From NCBI GenBank assembly GCA_963978895.1, contig OZ022241.1:26702073-26766072 (forward strand): 64,000 nt of DNA, read 5' to 3'. The position numbers and the translations under genes are program-made. Positions 9,591-21,900 of this stretch are shown here, piece by piece. The DNA comes from Erpobdella octoculata (Eukaryota; Annelida; Clitellata; Hirudinida; Erpobdellidae). Below the pieces are notes generated by a model that searched no databases, was not told the origin of the DNA, and worked only from the letters and a program-made list of their open reading frames with translations. Numbering within the stretch: position 1 is the stretch's first letter; the number at the start of each line of letters is the position of its first letter.

Positions 9591-11460
9591 CGGTCCGCAT
9601 TCCGTGACCCGCGTGGAGATCAGCAGTTAGAAGAAAAAACCGATCTTCCAGAAATCCCATTTTCAAACTTTTCTTTCAGAGAAGGCATGATTTCGTTACT
9701 TGAAGTTACTCAATTTCTCTACAGAACAAGAAACAGATCTGCTCCTGGACTAAATGGGGTGCCATATCTCGTCTACAAAAAATGCCCAAAAGTATTGAAA
9801 TTATTGCATTCTCTACTAATGGGCTCTTGGGAAAGAAGAAGAATTGAAAGCAAATGGCAAAAAGCAGAGGGTATTTTTATTCCGAAAGAAAAAGAATCGA
9901 AGGCGATACATCCGTTTTTGCCCAATTTCATTGTTAAACGTCGAGGGAAAGATATTTTTTGCTGTCCTTGCTCGGAGACTGACAAGCTATGTAATTCAAA
10001 ACAATTACATCGACAGGTCTGTTCAGAAGGGAGGAGTGCCAGGAGTACCAGGATGCATCGAACATTCGTCAGTGATCTGGGAAGCAATGAAAAGAGCTAA
10101 AGGAAATTGTCTCAGTTTGCACATTGTCTAGTTAGACACCAACTGTTGTGGAAAACTCTCAGATCGCATCATGTTCCAAATTTTTCGATAGAAATGTTGC
10201 CACAGTATTTCAGCCATTTCAGATTGAGGTTGTCAACGTCATCTTGTTCAACAGAATGGTTCCAGTAAGAAGTCGGTATTGCCATGGGTTGCTCAATCTC
10301 ACCCATTCTCTTCGTATTAGCGATGCAGCTGCTTCTAAATGCAGTGGGTTTTTGCGTGGAGGAAGCTTTCGTTGGCAAGGGTATCTTGATGCCGTCTGTG
10401 AAAGTTTTCATGGATGATACAACTTTGATTCTAAACAGATGTATCTCAATGCGACGAGCTCTTGATGCATTCAGCGGCTGCTATCATGGTGCGGCATGAG
10501 TTTCAAGGCAACTAAGTCAAGAAGCTTATTTCTGCGATAAGGCAAGATCGACGGAAACGTGACGTTTTAAGTTGCTGGCAACAGGATCCCAACACTGAGA
10601 GAAAAACCGGTTAAGAGCCTGGGAAAGTGGTATGACAATTCGCTTAACGACACTGGATGGTGTTCTGAAGTTCTCCGATCGGCATTTGAAGATATGAAAA
10701 AAATTGATGCGGCCCCACTTCAGAGCAGGTTCAAATTGTGGTTACTTCAGTTTGTTATATTACAGAGACTGCTTTGGCTTCTATCAATGTTTGAGATGAT
10801 TTTACAATTAGTAAAAAAGCTAAAAAGGAGGATGAATAAATTTACAAGGAAATAGTTGGGTCTGCCTTCGGGATTTATTTCGACAGCTTTGTACAGCAAG
10901 ACTGCCAAACTAAGGTTGCCACTGAAGTCTTTTGTTGGGTAGTTTAAAATAAACAAGATCCGTACGCAACTCATGCTGGATAACTCTTCGGATCAAAGAA
11001 TTGTAGAAATGGGACCTCTGGTAAAGTCCGGAAAGAATTGGGTAGCCAGAAAGGAGATCACAGAAGCTGAAACCTCTTTATGTTGGACAGAAAAAATTGG
11101 GGCAGTTCAACAGGATAGAGGATAGAGTGGCGGTGGTGGCTAAGCGGTAAAGCATACATATTTTCAAAGAGGAAAGATATAGAGATTTAGCATGTGATTT
11201 GAATGCGAAAGGGTTCAGGACGGAAATCTTTGCAGTCGAGGCTGGCGTTCGAGGGTTGGTTAGCAGCTCAATGTTAAAACTGCTGAAAGCTCTTGGTTTT
11301 TCAAACCGAGAAAAAACTCGAGCCATCAAGACAGCTGAAGCTGCATCTTTTTGATGTTTCGCTAATAGAAAAAGAAAGCGCTACAAGATGCACACGAAAT
11401 GGTTTAGCCTTGTTTACATTGGGCGATAATTGTTCCGGCGATTTCAAGTTTTGTTTCGAA
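9590..11460 (+). pseudogene. non-LTR reverse transcriptase, heavily frameshifted (clade uncertain, R2-like group possible)
   Basis: Pieces in three frames follow RT order. They are FLYRTRNRSAPGLNGVPYLV (fingers, about 9710), IRFCPISLLNVEGKIFFAVL with ARRLTSYVIQNNYID (9920-10010), GCIEHSSVIWEA (10050), MGCSISPILFVLAMQLLLNA (10284) and a degraded catalytic block VKVFMDDTTLIL (10405-10440). In that block the usual [FY]xDD is MDD. Thumb-like sequence continues to about 11050, and a last piece near 11280-11340 reads LLKALGFSNREKTRAIK. The series belongs to a LINE family with the RPISLLNVEGKIFF signature. No endonuclease domain is readable, so R2-like or another clade remains open. Confidence 0.65.
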
Positions 11461-11574
11461 CAGTTTTCTGCTGAACTTTGAATTTTCGTGTTTCAAGTTA
11501 GGAATTTGGACATAAAAAATGAGAGGTTCTTCTTCTGAAGACCTTCGGCGAAGAAAGCTCGAAAGGAGTTATAA

Positions 11575-11964
11575 CACACATACCTACATACATACATACA
11601 TACATACATACATACATACATACATACATACATACATACATACATACATACATACATACATACATACATACATACATACATACATACATACATACATACA
11701 TACATACATACATACATACATACATACATACATACATACATACATACATACATACATACATACATACATACATACATACATACATACATACATACATACA
11801 TACATACATACATACATACATACATACATACATACATACATACATACATACATACATACATACATACATACATACATACATACATACATACTAACATACA
11901 TACATACATACATACATACATACATACATACATACATACATACATACATACATACATACATAGG
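11575..11964. repeat. (TACA)n tetranucleotide microsatellite, about 390 bp
   Basis: Nearly perfect CATA/TACA repeats with a single interruption at 11891-11894. The open frames it creates in all readings (Tyr-Ile-His-Thr or Met-Tyr-Val-Cys repeats) are artefacts of the repeat. Confidence 0.98.
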
Positions 11965-13089
11965 AAATTATGTATGTAGATTATGTATGTAAATTACGTA
12001 TGTAACACACCTTCACATTAAAACTAGAGCTTGTCAAACCATTTGAAAAAGCATTAAACCCGGCAAGTGTAGAGTTCCAGCATATTCGAAAGATGTTTCT
12101 AGCGTTTTTTAAGATTGTGAAAGACTATTACATTACAATATAATGTGACATTATGTAACATATGCATGTAACGTGATGTAACATGACGGTTTGTAACTTA
12201 CCATAAGATTTTTAAACTAGTAAATGTTATAAATTGACTAAAGTTATATCTCATGCAATACGATCAATATATTATATTATTTATTTTATATATTTAATTG
12301 ATTGTTTTGTTTTTCCATCAAACGGTTTATGCAATAAAAAACCAATGTCTTATTCAGATTCAGCATATTCAAATTAATCAAGAAGCATCAACAAATTTTG
12401 ATAAACAGAGAATTTTTTTGTTACATTGTTATATAATATCATCTATATACAAAAGACAATGTGTGTGTATTTGTTCGTGCATCACGCAATCTAATACAAA
12501 TTTGGAATGGAGGTCGCCCTAATAGAGGATAAAATGTTAAGGGAGTATCGATTTTGTACCCCCAACAACCGGGGTTACTACTAGAAACTTTTAAGTAGAA
12601 AATAACATGATCTTCTTACTTTCATTTTCTGATTTAATTTTATTTAATTTAAATAAGATAATTCAATTTTGGAAAAATAAGGTAGAAAAATTCTTTATCG
12701 CTTTTTTTAAAAATCATTTTTGTTTTTAGTGGTTTTTGAAAAACAAGTGTTTAACAAGGTTTTTAAAAATGAGAGAGAAAAAGAGACAAAACGAAAGAGA
12801 AAAAAAAGAAAGAGAGAGAGAGAGAAAAAAAAGAGAAAGAGAGAAAACTACTCCAACTGTGTCACTACCACTTACTTTAGTAGCTAAGTGTACTGGAGTA
12901 TTTTACTTGAAAATCTGTTAACAATGTTTGATCAAACTTTGGTAACCAAAAAATTTTAATTTTTACGATATTATAGAAATAAACATTTCAATATTAAATA
13001 TTTCAATTTTTTACGATATTATAAAAATAAACATTTAGTTTAATAGTGCAAAGCTTTCAAAATCAAGACAAGTTTCAGATCAATACTTG
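11965..13089. other. AT-rich non-coding region with a purine-rich tract
   Basis: No supported gene. A GTATGTA-type decay of the microsatellite continues to about 12005. A (GA)n-like tract lies at 12773-12846. The rest is AT-rich, with paired short repeats near 12960 and 13010. On the minus strand an ATTAAA at about 13038-13043 could serve as the polyadenylation signal for the possible exon at 13090-13296. Confidence 0.5.
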
Positions 13090-13296
13090 TCATTTTCTCC
13101 GAATACGCGCAATTTTTCTAACAAGATAGATGCAAATTTGGTCTTCAAGGCTGCATGGAAAATAATATATTTCATTGTCAAGTGATGCAATAGCTTTATA
13201 TTTTGAGTTTGGCAAAATTTCTGACAGATATTGTTTCATTATATTCTCCCCCGAATCAGAAAATGTGACCGACTTTTCTTGCACATCGTCAACAAC
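13090..13296 (-). CDS. candidate 3' terminal coding exon of an unrecognised host gene
   Basis: On the minus strand a good acceptor (ATATTCCAG, ending at 13297) opens directly into a frame beginning VVDDVQEKSVTFSDSGEN. The frame continues with IMKQYLSEILPNSKYKAIAS and ends in an Arg/Lys-rich tail at a TGA (13090-13092). A possible polyadenylation signal follows about 50 bp downstream. Base composition is more balanced than the surroundings. It lies on the same strand as the nine-exon gene to the right and could be its last exon. However, the phase does not join directly to the exon at 17452-17566, so one exon must be missing or the link is wrong. I do not recognise the protein. Confidence 0.5.
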   Translation of the reverse strand, partial: VVDDVQEKSVTFSDSGENIMKQYLSEILPNSKYKAIASLDNEIYYFPCSLEDQICIYLVRKIARIRRK

Positions 13297-13754
13297 CTGG
13301 AATATAAATTACATAATCATTATGTTAATATTTCATATCTATTAAAATTTGTGTTGCCAAATTAATGCGGTAGATCACGCTAATAAATTCGTTGCTATAA
13401 AAATATTATCGCAACTGTGATTGTTAAATTTCATCATAACATCTTAGATATAGAGCGATTTTTAAAATGATTGTAGGACATTCCCCCCCGGACATTTCAC
13501 AAATTGTACCTAAACCTCATATTTAAAAAATCTTGTTATAAGTCCCAATGAGTTAGGTCTAATGTCTTCTACTGCTAATCATGCTTTCAATTTTCTGTTT
13601 ACAACGTTTTTATTAGGTTTGTTTTATTTATTAGGTCGTTTTTCTTTTCTTGTCTGTTTGTTTGAAATTTTGTCTGTCCGCGAAATCATTACGATGGTGT
13701 TTTTTAAACATGCACCCGATTTATAATAATTACCACCTAGAGAAAAAAAGTAAA
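13297..13754. other. AT-rich intergenic or intronic sequence
   Basis: Nothing recognisable. A C-rich run occurs at about 13482-13491. Confidence 0.4.
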
Positions 13755-14150
13755 TTTACATCATAAAAAACATTTTTTTAAAAAACAACGTATTTCTTGC
13801 GCCCTAAAAAGTATAAAATAATATTCTTATAATTCATTTACAACGAAAAACGTTGCGGGCGCATATAGGCTACAACATCAAAACTTTAATAAAACAAATA
13901 GTTATAAAATTTGTGTTGTCAATTTAACAATAACTTACAGACTTTTTTCGTTGTATATAAATTATAGAAATATTACTTTATACTTTTTAGGGTGCGCATT
14001 ATTTTATATAATTATTTGTTTTACTAAAGTTTTGATATTGTAGCCTATATGCGCCCGCAATGTTTTTCGTTGTGAATGAATTATAGGAATATTATTTTAT
14101 ACTTTTTAGGGCGCAAGGAAAATGTTGTCTTTTAAAAATTGTATTTTTAT

Positions 14151-15672
14151 TAGGGATGTCACGGGTACCCGAACCCGAACCCGAGTTCGGTACTACCCGG
14201 TCTTTTTCTGATACCCGAACCCGAACTCGAACCCGAAAGTGTGAAAATTTGATACCCGAACCCGAACCCGAACCCGAAAATGTGAAAACTTGATACCCGA
14301 ACCCGAACCCGAAAATTAGAAAACTTGTTACCCGAACCCGAACTCGAACCCGAAAATGTGAAAACTTGATACCCGAACCCGAACTCGAACCCGAAAATTT
14401 ATAAGCCTAATACCCGAACTCGGAGTTGTGAACAAATACATTTTTTTAGTAAATAAATGTTTATTCCAGTTTTAAAAATAGCAACACAAACAGAGTTTTC
14501 ATAACTTTTCACGTTTATTAAAAATGAAATAGTATTAGGAACCGATTTCAGGCAAGTTGTACTTCATAAACAACAGTTTTTCTGCTGTCTTGCCTGATAA
14601 TCGGTTCCTTAGCGCTCATAAATAATTGCAGCACCACTGAACAACGGTTCCGATGGAACGCTGGTAGCTGGGGCCGCCAAGTAGCGTTTAGCGATCACCG
14701 CTAAATTTGGAAAATTTGTTCTGTTATCTTTCCACCACAAAAGAGGGTCTTCGTCTAAAGTGACCCTTTTTTTCTTCAAGCCGCGAACGAACTAAAATAA
14801 TTAAGCCTCCTTCGGTCGAAGAAATCCCGGATAGCCTTGACTCTAAACTTTTTACTTCAGTTATATAACCTTATATTTATTCATTCATTTACTCAAAGTT
14901 TTTCGGATATAACAAAGACCCTTTGTTATAAAGATAATCTTGCATAATCCTAAATTTTAACTGGCAAAGTCTATAAATGATCTATGCGTCACAGTCATTT
15001 TATTGGCAAATGTGTAAACTAGAACACTAATCCGCCTGATTACCCAACCGGACCGAGCCGCGAAAAAATTAATCAATTACAATAATTTAAGAGGTAACGA
15101 TTATACTAATCGCAAGCCATACAAGTTTTGTATTATCACCTTTGCGTAACAAATAACACAAATAGGTCATTTTATTGGTGAGTGTGTAAGCTAGACCACT
15201 AATCCGCCTGATTATCTGGCCGGACCGAGCCGCGAACGAACTAAAATAATTAAGCCTTCTTTGGCCAAAAAATCACATTATTTAGAAGGCTAAAAAATTA
15301 ACTTGTTAGAGTTTATTCAATACGTGTAATTTCCTATGGATGAATTGATCGCTCTCGTTTGTATATGTATATACACTTGGTAAATTTAAAATCAATCCAC
15401 GAATTTGAAATCATAAGCCAGTACCCGAACCCGAACCCGAACCCGAACCCGGTTTTTGGAAAACTACAAACCCGAACCCGAACCAGAACCCGAAAACCTG
15501 AATTTCACAAACCCGAACCCGAACCCGAAAACTCGACTTTTACAAACCCGAACCCGAACCCGAACCCGAAAACTCTAGTTTCACAAACCCGAACCCGAAA
15601 ACTCTATTTTCATAAACCCGAACTCGAACCCGAACCCGAAAACTCCAAAAAGTACTACCCGTGACATCCCTA
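14151..15672 (-). mobile_element. second copy of the (GGGTTC)n hAT transposon, 1522 bp
   Basis: Inverted relative to 192-1714 and very similar along its whole length, with the same TAGGGATGTCACGGGTA termini. The flanking 8-mers are ATTTTTAT (left) and ATTTTATG (right). These match only if one base is lost, so the target duplication is imperfect. The hexamer arrays here carry a few base changes (for example one CCAGAACC variant near 15482), so the copies have diverged slightly. Confidence 0.9.
14535..14767 (-). pseudogene. hAT transposase C-terminal fragment, second copy
   Basis: Minus-strand equivalent of 1098-1330, with the same dimerisation-domain residues and the same frameshift after the AAIIYER block. 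Because both copies share the break, it was already present in the element that gave rise to them. That supports a non-autonomous family spread by another source of transposase. Confidence 0.8.
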
Positions 15673-15699
15673 ATTTTATGATGTAAAAATTATTTTATA

Positions 15700-16296
15700 C
15701 TTTTTCGTTTTTGATGGGAGAAATTTTATAAGAATTTGAGTTTTTAGAATAAATGTATTTAATATACATGGAAAATATTAATATTTTGAGTTATTGGTTT
15801 CACCAGGTTGCCCACTTTGTCACAAATGTGACTTTGAAAGTTCATTCATATTCATGATTCTTTGTTCTTTCCTTCTTTCCAGCATGCATGTGACCCATAT
15901 CATCACCAACTTGATGCTCATCGAACTTTCTTTGACTCATCGTATTTTGCATCGGTCATTAACTCCTACACTTCGATTTGTGCCGATACAGCCATATTGA
16001 GTTACGCGTGCGCTTGGTTGTAGGCGTGAATGTATGTTTCAATGTGTTCCTTTATTACTGCTTTTTTTGAATTTGCTATTGAAACTTATATCATTATGTT
16101 ACTCGTAATATGGACAACATTTTATACTTTGGACAATATTTTCTGTAAGTTATTGTTAAATTCTATCGAACGATCATCGAGCTAGGAACCCTAATTAATA
16201 ATTCGTTTCTGTATGTTTTTTGTATCGGTGTGCAGTAGTGTGCACACAGTAGTTAGCATGCATGCGATACGCACATATATCGCATGCCGACAACTA
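15700..16296. other. non-coding stretch, no feature recognised
   Basis: No convincing frame or RNA. A short GCATGCATGC-rich patch lies near 16255-16290. Confidence 0.4.
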
Positions 16297-16531
16297 AAGC
16301 CCTGTACAATTCGACAAAAAAACCCAACAGGACACCAAACAAAAAAAATCATATCATATCGGTCGGTGTGATATAGTCAAGCGCAAACCCAACGCGACAA
16401 GCACGTTGAAGTCCGTGTATTTTACACTAAAACATTAACGGCTATATCACATCGACAAACTCCGATTGTACCGGATGTGTCAGATTTGATCGGGACATGT
16501 CAACTCACGTTTGTCGATGTGTACAGGGCTT
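16297..16531. mobile_element. short MITE, 235 bp
   Basis: The ends are inverted copies of AAGCCCTGTAC, followed by CGACAAA after a two- to three-base variable spot (16297-16318 and 16510-16531). The interior has more inverted blocks (CGGTGTGATATAG against CTATATCACATCG). The flanks suggest a TA or similar short target site, but this is not decisive. No coding capacity. Confidence 0.65.
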
Positions 16532-16539
16532 AAGAAAGG

Positions 16540-16584
16540 AAAACACGAGAGAGAAAGAGAGAGAGAGAGAGAAGGGGAAAGATA
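16540..16584. repeat. (AG)n microsatellite
   Basis: A run of GAGAGA steps next to the MITE. Its reverse complement gives a leucine/phenylalanine/serine-rich frame of no significance. Confidence 0.8.
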
Positions 16585-16663
16585 GAGAATAAAGTCGCTC
16601 GTGAGTTGTTAGCATGCTTGCGATGATGCGATGCATGCACAAGAGAGAGAAAAAGAGGGAAAA

Positions 16664-16893
16664 GTATAAAATAATATTCCTATAATTCATATACAACGAA
16701 AAACGTTGCGGGCGCATATAGGCTACACCATCAACACTTTAATAGAACAAATAGTTATAAAAAAATAATGCGCCCGTAACTTTTTTCGTTGCATATGAAT
16801 TATAGAAATATTAGTTTATACTTTTTAGGGTGCAAGAAAAACGTTGTTTTCTAACAAATGTATTTTTTATCATGTAAAAATTCTTATTCTGGT
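16664..16893. mobile_element. second copy of the foldback element, left arm truncated
   Basis: Matches 13805-14150 in its inverted arms (AACGTTGCGGGCGCATATAG, then the inverted TTTATACTTTTTAGGGTGCA) and keeps the right tip TATCATGTAAAAATTC. It shows what the site at 14151 looked like before the hAT inserted there. Confidence 0.65.
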
Positions 16894-17451
16894 TGCTTTC
16901 TATAGAATTCTCTTCCACCTTCTTTTACTACGTCTTCTTTCTTTATTTCTTTCCGCTAGTGGCTGAAAACCTTCCTTTTCAGTCAATTTGTAGCAGAGCG
17001 CTTTTGAACGCCTCCTCGAAAAAAGCGCTATACAAATTAAAATTGAGTGATTGTGAAAAGTTCTAATATTTACAAGCGAAACAATCGATACAGACACTTC
17101 AGTATTTGTATTTTAGTTCTGAGAATGAAGTATAGTTGTAAATTTTAACATAACAGGTCAACTTTTAAAACGTTTTGGGTGACTAATTTTTTTAAAAACC
17201 TTCGTGATAAATGAAAACAAAATTAAAAAAGTAATTTTTCCTAATAAAAAAACTCTTTAAAAATTGTAAACAAAAAATAATTTTTACTGAAGAAAAAACA
17301 AAATGGGTATTTATTCGACTTAAATTTTACTTTTGAGAAAACTCATTTTCTTGTAAATTTTATAAGATACAACAATTAAACACTTCTTTGCTTTTTTATT
17401 CAAACCGGTATAACCAATAAAATTTGGGGTATAATTTTGTTATGATAAAAC

Positions 17452-17566
17452 TTGCCATGTAGTTAGAAGCTATGCTGAGAGGTGTGTTTGCCGCCTGGAT
17501 AAGGTAGTTGTTTTGAGATTTAAATTTTAAGTTCATTAATGAAATCATTTCTTCAAGCAGCTCATC
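17452..17566 (-). CDS. unrecognised host gene, candidate exon 9
   Basis: The minus-strand acceptor TTTGTTTTCAG is strong, and the donor after 17452 is GTTTTAT. The exon is 115 bp, enters in phase 0 and encodes DELLEEMISLMNLKFKSQNN and then YLIQAANTPLSIASNYMA. It joins in frame to the exon at 17667-17747. The sequence looks like a helical protein segment; no motif identifies a family. It ends in phase 1 and the next downstream exon has not been found with confidence. Confidence 0.6.
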
Positions 17567-17666
17567 CTGAAAACAAACAAATAATGATAGTTTTGTCCTT
17601 GCAAATAATACATTTTCAAAACATTATTGTATGTAGACTTTTCAACTTCTGTATATTTTTCTCTAC

Positions 17667-17747
17667 TGAAAAATTATGGCCATTCAGCGGACCTGGACTG
17701 CGTGAGCATTTTAAATCAAATGTCATTATTTTTATAATGTTAGACAC
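17667..17747 (-). CDS. unrecognised host gene, candidate exon 8
   Basis: The acceptor TTAATTTTAG opens on an 81-bp exon of exactly 27 codons: VSNIIKIMTFDLKCSRSPGP, then LNGHNFS. The donor is GTAGAG. Phase 0 at both ends lets it join the exons on each side without a shift. Product unknown. Confidence 0.5.
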
Positions 17748-17998
17748 CTAAAATTAAAGGTAAAGTATTGACCAAGCATAGTATATATTACTAAAAAATT
17801 AAAAAAAATTAAAACCTTAAATATTTGATAAGAATTTAATGTTTCTGACTTGACCCAAATTACATTTTTTTTTTGCTAAAAACATGAAAAACTGCACAAT
17901 TTTTAAAAGAGACGCCCAAAGCACACAAATTTAATACAACACAAAGAAAACATATAAATACACATTTTAAAAATAAAATTGTAAGCTTTAATATTTTT

Positions 17999-18638
17999 TT
18001 ACCAATGCTTTTATTAACTCGTCGGCTCTGTTTCTCTGTCTGTTTCTCTGTCTGTTTCTCTGTCTGTTTCTCTGTCTGTTTCAAATCTTGCAATCAATTT
18101 TTGAGTCACTTCCTGATGATAGATTTTTTTCAAATTTTGCATACATGCTCAAGATAGAAGACAATGCAATATTCAATTATTAGTTTTACAATAAGTCAAT
18201 TTATTGAGTTAATTTTCTTGAGGATTTTATCGAGGGGTTTCTTGAGGGTTTTCTTGAGGGTTTTCTTGGGGGTTTTCTTGAGGGTTTTCTTGAGGGTTTT
18301 CTTGACCACAAAACGCTAACCGACTGGCAGACTATTTTACCAAGTTAACACGAACCACACTCACTGACCGCGATTCTCAAGCGTGTACGAAATTTTCATG
18401 AAAATAGTTGAGATATTTAAATTCGATGCTCTTTGATGATATTTTTATTATTATTACCAATGCTTTTATTAACTCGTCGTCTCTGTTTCTCTGTCTGTCT
18501 GTTTGTTTCTCTGTCTGTTTCAAATCTTGCAATCAATTTTTGAGTCACTTCCTGATGATAGATTTTTTCAAATTTTGCATACATGCTTAAAATAGAAGAC
18601 AATGCAATATTCAATTATTAGTTTTACAATAAGTCAAT
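17999..18638 (-). repeat. direct duplication of a 190-200 bp exon-like segment
   Basis: The segment 17999-18200 recurs at 18454-18638 with about ten differences and a different number of a 12-bp CAGACAGAGAAA unit. Read on the minus strand, the right copy has an acceptor, an open frame (MYAKFEKIYHQEVTQKLIAR, then Asp-Arg-Glu-Thr repeats) and a GTAATA donor. The left copy has an extra A that breaks the frame. The phases do not match the neighbouring exons, which join to each other without it, so I leave it out of the gene model. Short TTTTCTTGAGGG repeats lie between the copies (18215-18305). Confidence 0.6.
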
Positions 18639-18814
18639 AAATTTAGATAATTTTAATTAATTTCGATATTTTGATATAATTAAGATATTTCGACTTTAAC
18701 ATAAAATAAAAGAGTAATATAATAAAAAATTGATTGCAAAATTTGTGTTTTAATTACATATAAAAGCATTGGTTTTAAAAATTCGTTTTTAATTTACTTG
18801 TTCTTAATAAAAAC

Positions 18815-18899
18815 CTCAGTGGTCATTAAGTATCTTTCTCTCCTATATTGAACATCTGAACATAATTGTGGTTTAAGACCGCCAACTGACATCAACCAA
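18815..18899 (-). CDS. unrecognised host gene, candidate exon 7
   Basis: An 85-bp exon between TTTATTTGAAG and a GTTTTTAT donor. After one base that completes the previous codon it encodes WLMSVGGLKPQLCSDVQYRR and ERYLMTTE. It ends in phase 0, matching exon 8. The acceptor is weak in pyrimidines, which is the main doubt. Confidence 0.5.
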
Positions 18900-19142
18900 C
18901 TTCAAATAAAACTTAAAAAAGTAAGTATAGATATCAATGAATAAAAAGTGATAATATAGTAGTTCTTTAGTAAGGACTTTAATAAACAGTATTATAATGC
19001 AGCAATATTATTAAGATTTTATTTTTCTGAACTTACTAGAACGTATGGCAGTTATCAATGTAAATTATAGTAGTTATAGTTATAATTAGTTTTAATGATA
19101 GCTTTTTACAAAATAGCCAAAACAACTGAACTAACAACAGAC

Positions 19143-19224
19143 ATGTCTTTCACTCCTGGTATTTCCTGCTGCAAATCAATTCTCTGAAGGTCGCTTAAAC
19201 TCCCGATTGTATCAGAACCTCGAC
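19143..19224 (-). CDS. unrecognised host gene, candidate exon 6
   Basis: An 82-bp exon with the acceptor CTTTAATTTTAG and a GTCTGT donor. The first two bases complete a Cys codon carried over from exon 5, and the frame then reads RGSDTIGSLSDLQRIDLQQE and IPGVKD. It leaves in phase 2, which exon 7 completes as Ile. Confidence 0.55.
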
Positions 19225-19392
19225 CTAAAATTAAAGTTAAGTTACCAACAAGTGAAGCAAAAACAAAGTTTTTTAAAAACACAATTTTATATTTTTACTA
19301 CATAAACAGCGAGCATATTAGCGCACAGACAATAAATAGTTCGACGAAAATATCACAAATAATTATTTAATTAAATTTTGTCTAATCGATCC

Positions 19393-19397
<5 letters not shown>

Positions 19398-19466
<69 letters not shown>
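19398..19466. repeat. (TA)n microsatellite
   Basis: An uninterrupted TA dinucleotide run of about 70 bp inside a host-gene intron. A (GACA)n-like tract follows at 19570-19612. Confidence 0.95.
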
Positions 19467-19470
<4 letters not shown>

Positions 19471-19580
19471 AATTTTTATCAAGTATTTCCATCAAGTAAC
19501 ATCGTATTCATTACCAATAATGTGATACAATGTTACAATGTTAGTTTAAAATCGATTGCACAATTTGACGACAGACAGAC

Positions 19581-19611
<31 letters not shown>

Positions 19612-19877
19612 GAAGTCAAACTAATTAAAAGTGTGTAAAAATATTTAACTACGGAAAACATCGTAATTTTGCTATTAAAAACAATGCATTCTGTTGTGTT
19701 CTTCGGCGCGAAGTAAATTTAAGATGTTTGGTAAAAGTCGGTGCATAAACTACTTAACCGAAACAAATTATTAAATAAATTTGAAGACATAATAAAATAT
19801 TTTTAAAATGCTCAAAAATCATATCGCCATTTCACTTTCAAGTTTTTTGTATTACTAATTAAATGACAATAACTTAC
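19467..19877. other. intronic non-coding sequence of the host gene
   Basis: AT-rich; holds the short GACA/GATA tract at 19570-19612. No frame or RNA element supported. Confidence 0.4.
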
Positions 19878-20067
19878 AAAATTTGAAAATCAATACAGAG
19901 TTGAGTACTTTCAAGGGAGAGATTTTAAACTGGCAAAGTTCTCGATAAATTGTTTGCCATATATGATTTAAAGAACCACTTGAAACGTCAACTGTAATAA
20001 GTCTATCTGGAGATGCAAAATAGTCCAACACATTTCTTACAATTTTGTCGTATACGGCTGTTCGTTT
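19878..20067 (-). CDS. unrecognised host gene, candidate exon 5
   Basis: A 190-bp exon with the acceptor AAAATATTTTAG and the perfect donor GTAAGT. It encodes KRTAVYDKIVRNVLDYFASP, DRLITVDVSSGSLNHIWQTI and YRELCQFKISPLKVLNSVLI, and ends in phase 1. This is the best-looking exon of the set: long, open in one frame only, with ordinary amino-acid composition. It enters in phase 0, matching the end of exon 4 over a 13.5 kb intron. I do not recognise a domain. Confidence 0.65.
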
Positions 20068-20204
20068 CTAAAATATTTTAATTAAATAATTACAAAAAGT
20101 TTGTTTCTCCGTGATGAAAAAATAAACTGTTATGTTCAATTTTAGTTAATTACAAATGAATATTTAAGGATTTACAACAAGAGTAGGAAAAAATGATGGC
20201 GGGT

Positions 20205-20600
20205 GTATTAATGATGATGATGGTGGTGGTGATATCAATGATGGTGGTAGTGGTGATATTGGTTATGATGACAGTGGGGGTGATGTTGATGATATGGTAG
20301 TGGTGGGGTGATGTTGATGATGATGGTAGTGGAGGTGATGTTGATGATGATGGTAGTGAGAGTGATGTTGATGATGATGGTAGTGAGGGTGATTTTGATG
20401 ATGATGGTAGTGAGGGTGATTTTGATGATGATGGTAGTGAGGGTGATTTTGATGATGATGGTAGTGGGGATGATGTTGATGATGATGGTAGTGAGGATGA
20501 TGTTGATGATGATGGTAGTGGGGATGATGTTGATGATGATGGTAGTGAGGATGATGTTGATGATGATGGTAGTGGGGGTGATGTTGATGATGAGATAACT
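20205..20600. repeat. 27-bp minisatellite, about 10 units plus degenerate flank
   Basis: The unit is of the type GATGATGATGGTAGTGAGGG with a seven-base tail that varies (TGATTTT or TGATGTT). Because 27 is a multiple of three, all frames stay open and give His/Tyr, Ser/Pro or Met/Val repeats on one strand or the other. I do not count these as genes. Confidence 0.95.
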
Positions 20601-21550
<950 letters not shown>

Positions 21551-21633
21551 TTGTTATTTGTCTTTTTCCTATTAGGGTCTTCATTAATGAAGTAAGATGT
21601 TTTTGGAAGAAAAATTTTAATTATCAAAAGATT

Positions 21634-21900
21634 TGTTAAAACCGTGCGAAATTCTACAAAGTGAGATAATACAGTTTTGAGTCAAGTAAAAGATTATATT
21701 CAACGAAGAATAATAAAGTTAAAATAAATTCGAGAAATATTGTGTTATAAATAACTTCGACTTTAACGTTACGAATCGCTAGAAAGCATATTCCTCTACG
21801 TTTACATTGGTGACCTCGATGTATTTCGGCATTTTCATCCGTAAATATATTTTCTGAAGTTGTTTGATCACAAGTGACCGAATTTTTTTTTTTGTGAAAG
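21634..21900 (+). mobile_element. 5' LTR tail, primer binding site and leader of a gypsy-type retrotransposon
   Basis: The LTR probably ends at TTTACA (21801-21806), followed after one base by TGGTGACCTCGATG (21808-21821). That is the usual position and form of a tRNA primer binding site in Ty3/gypsy elements. The LTR start is uncertain; a TGTTAAAACC at 21634 is one candidate. The gag frame begins at 21901 after an 80-base leader. Confidence 0.5.

Larger units (their letters stand above)
13755..15695. mobile_element. foldback/MITE-type inverted-repeat element, interrupted by the second hAT copy
   Basis: The left arm (about 13755-13910) reads from TTTACATCAT through CTTGCGCCCTAAAAAGTAT and AACGTTGCGGGCGCATATAG. 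The right arm (about 14005-14150, then 15673-15695) is its inverted copy. The hAT element at 14151-15672 interrupts the right arm near its tip; the two sides rejoin to match the intact right arm seen at 16850-16880. No coding capacity. The superfamily is not clear from the ends. Confidence 0.7.

Noticed and set aside
11493..11992. Long open frames of Tyr-Ile-His-Thr and Met-Tyr-Val-Cys repeats
   Set aside because: They are translations of the (TACA)n microsatellite in several frames.
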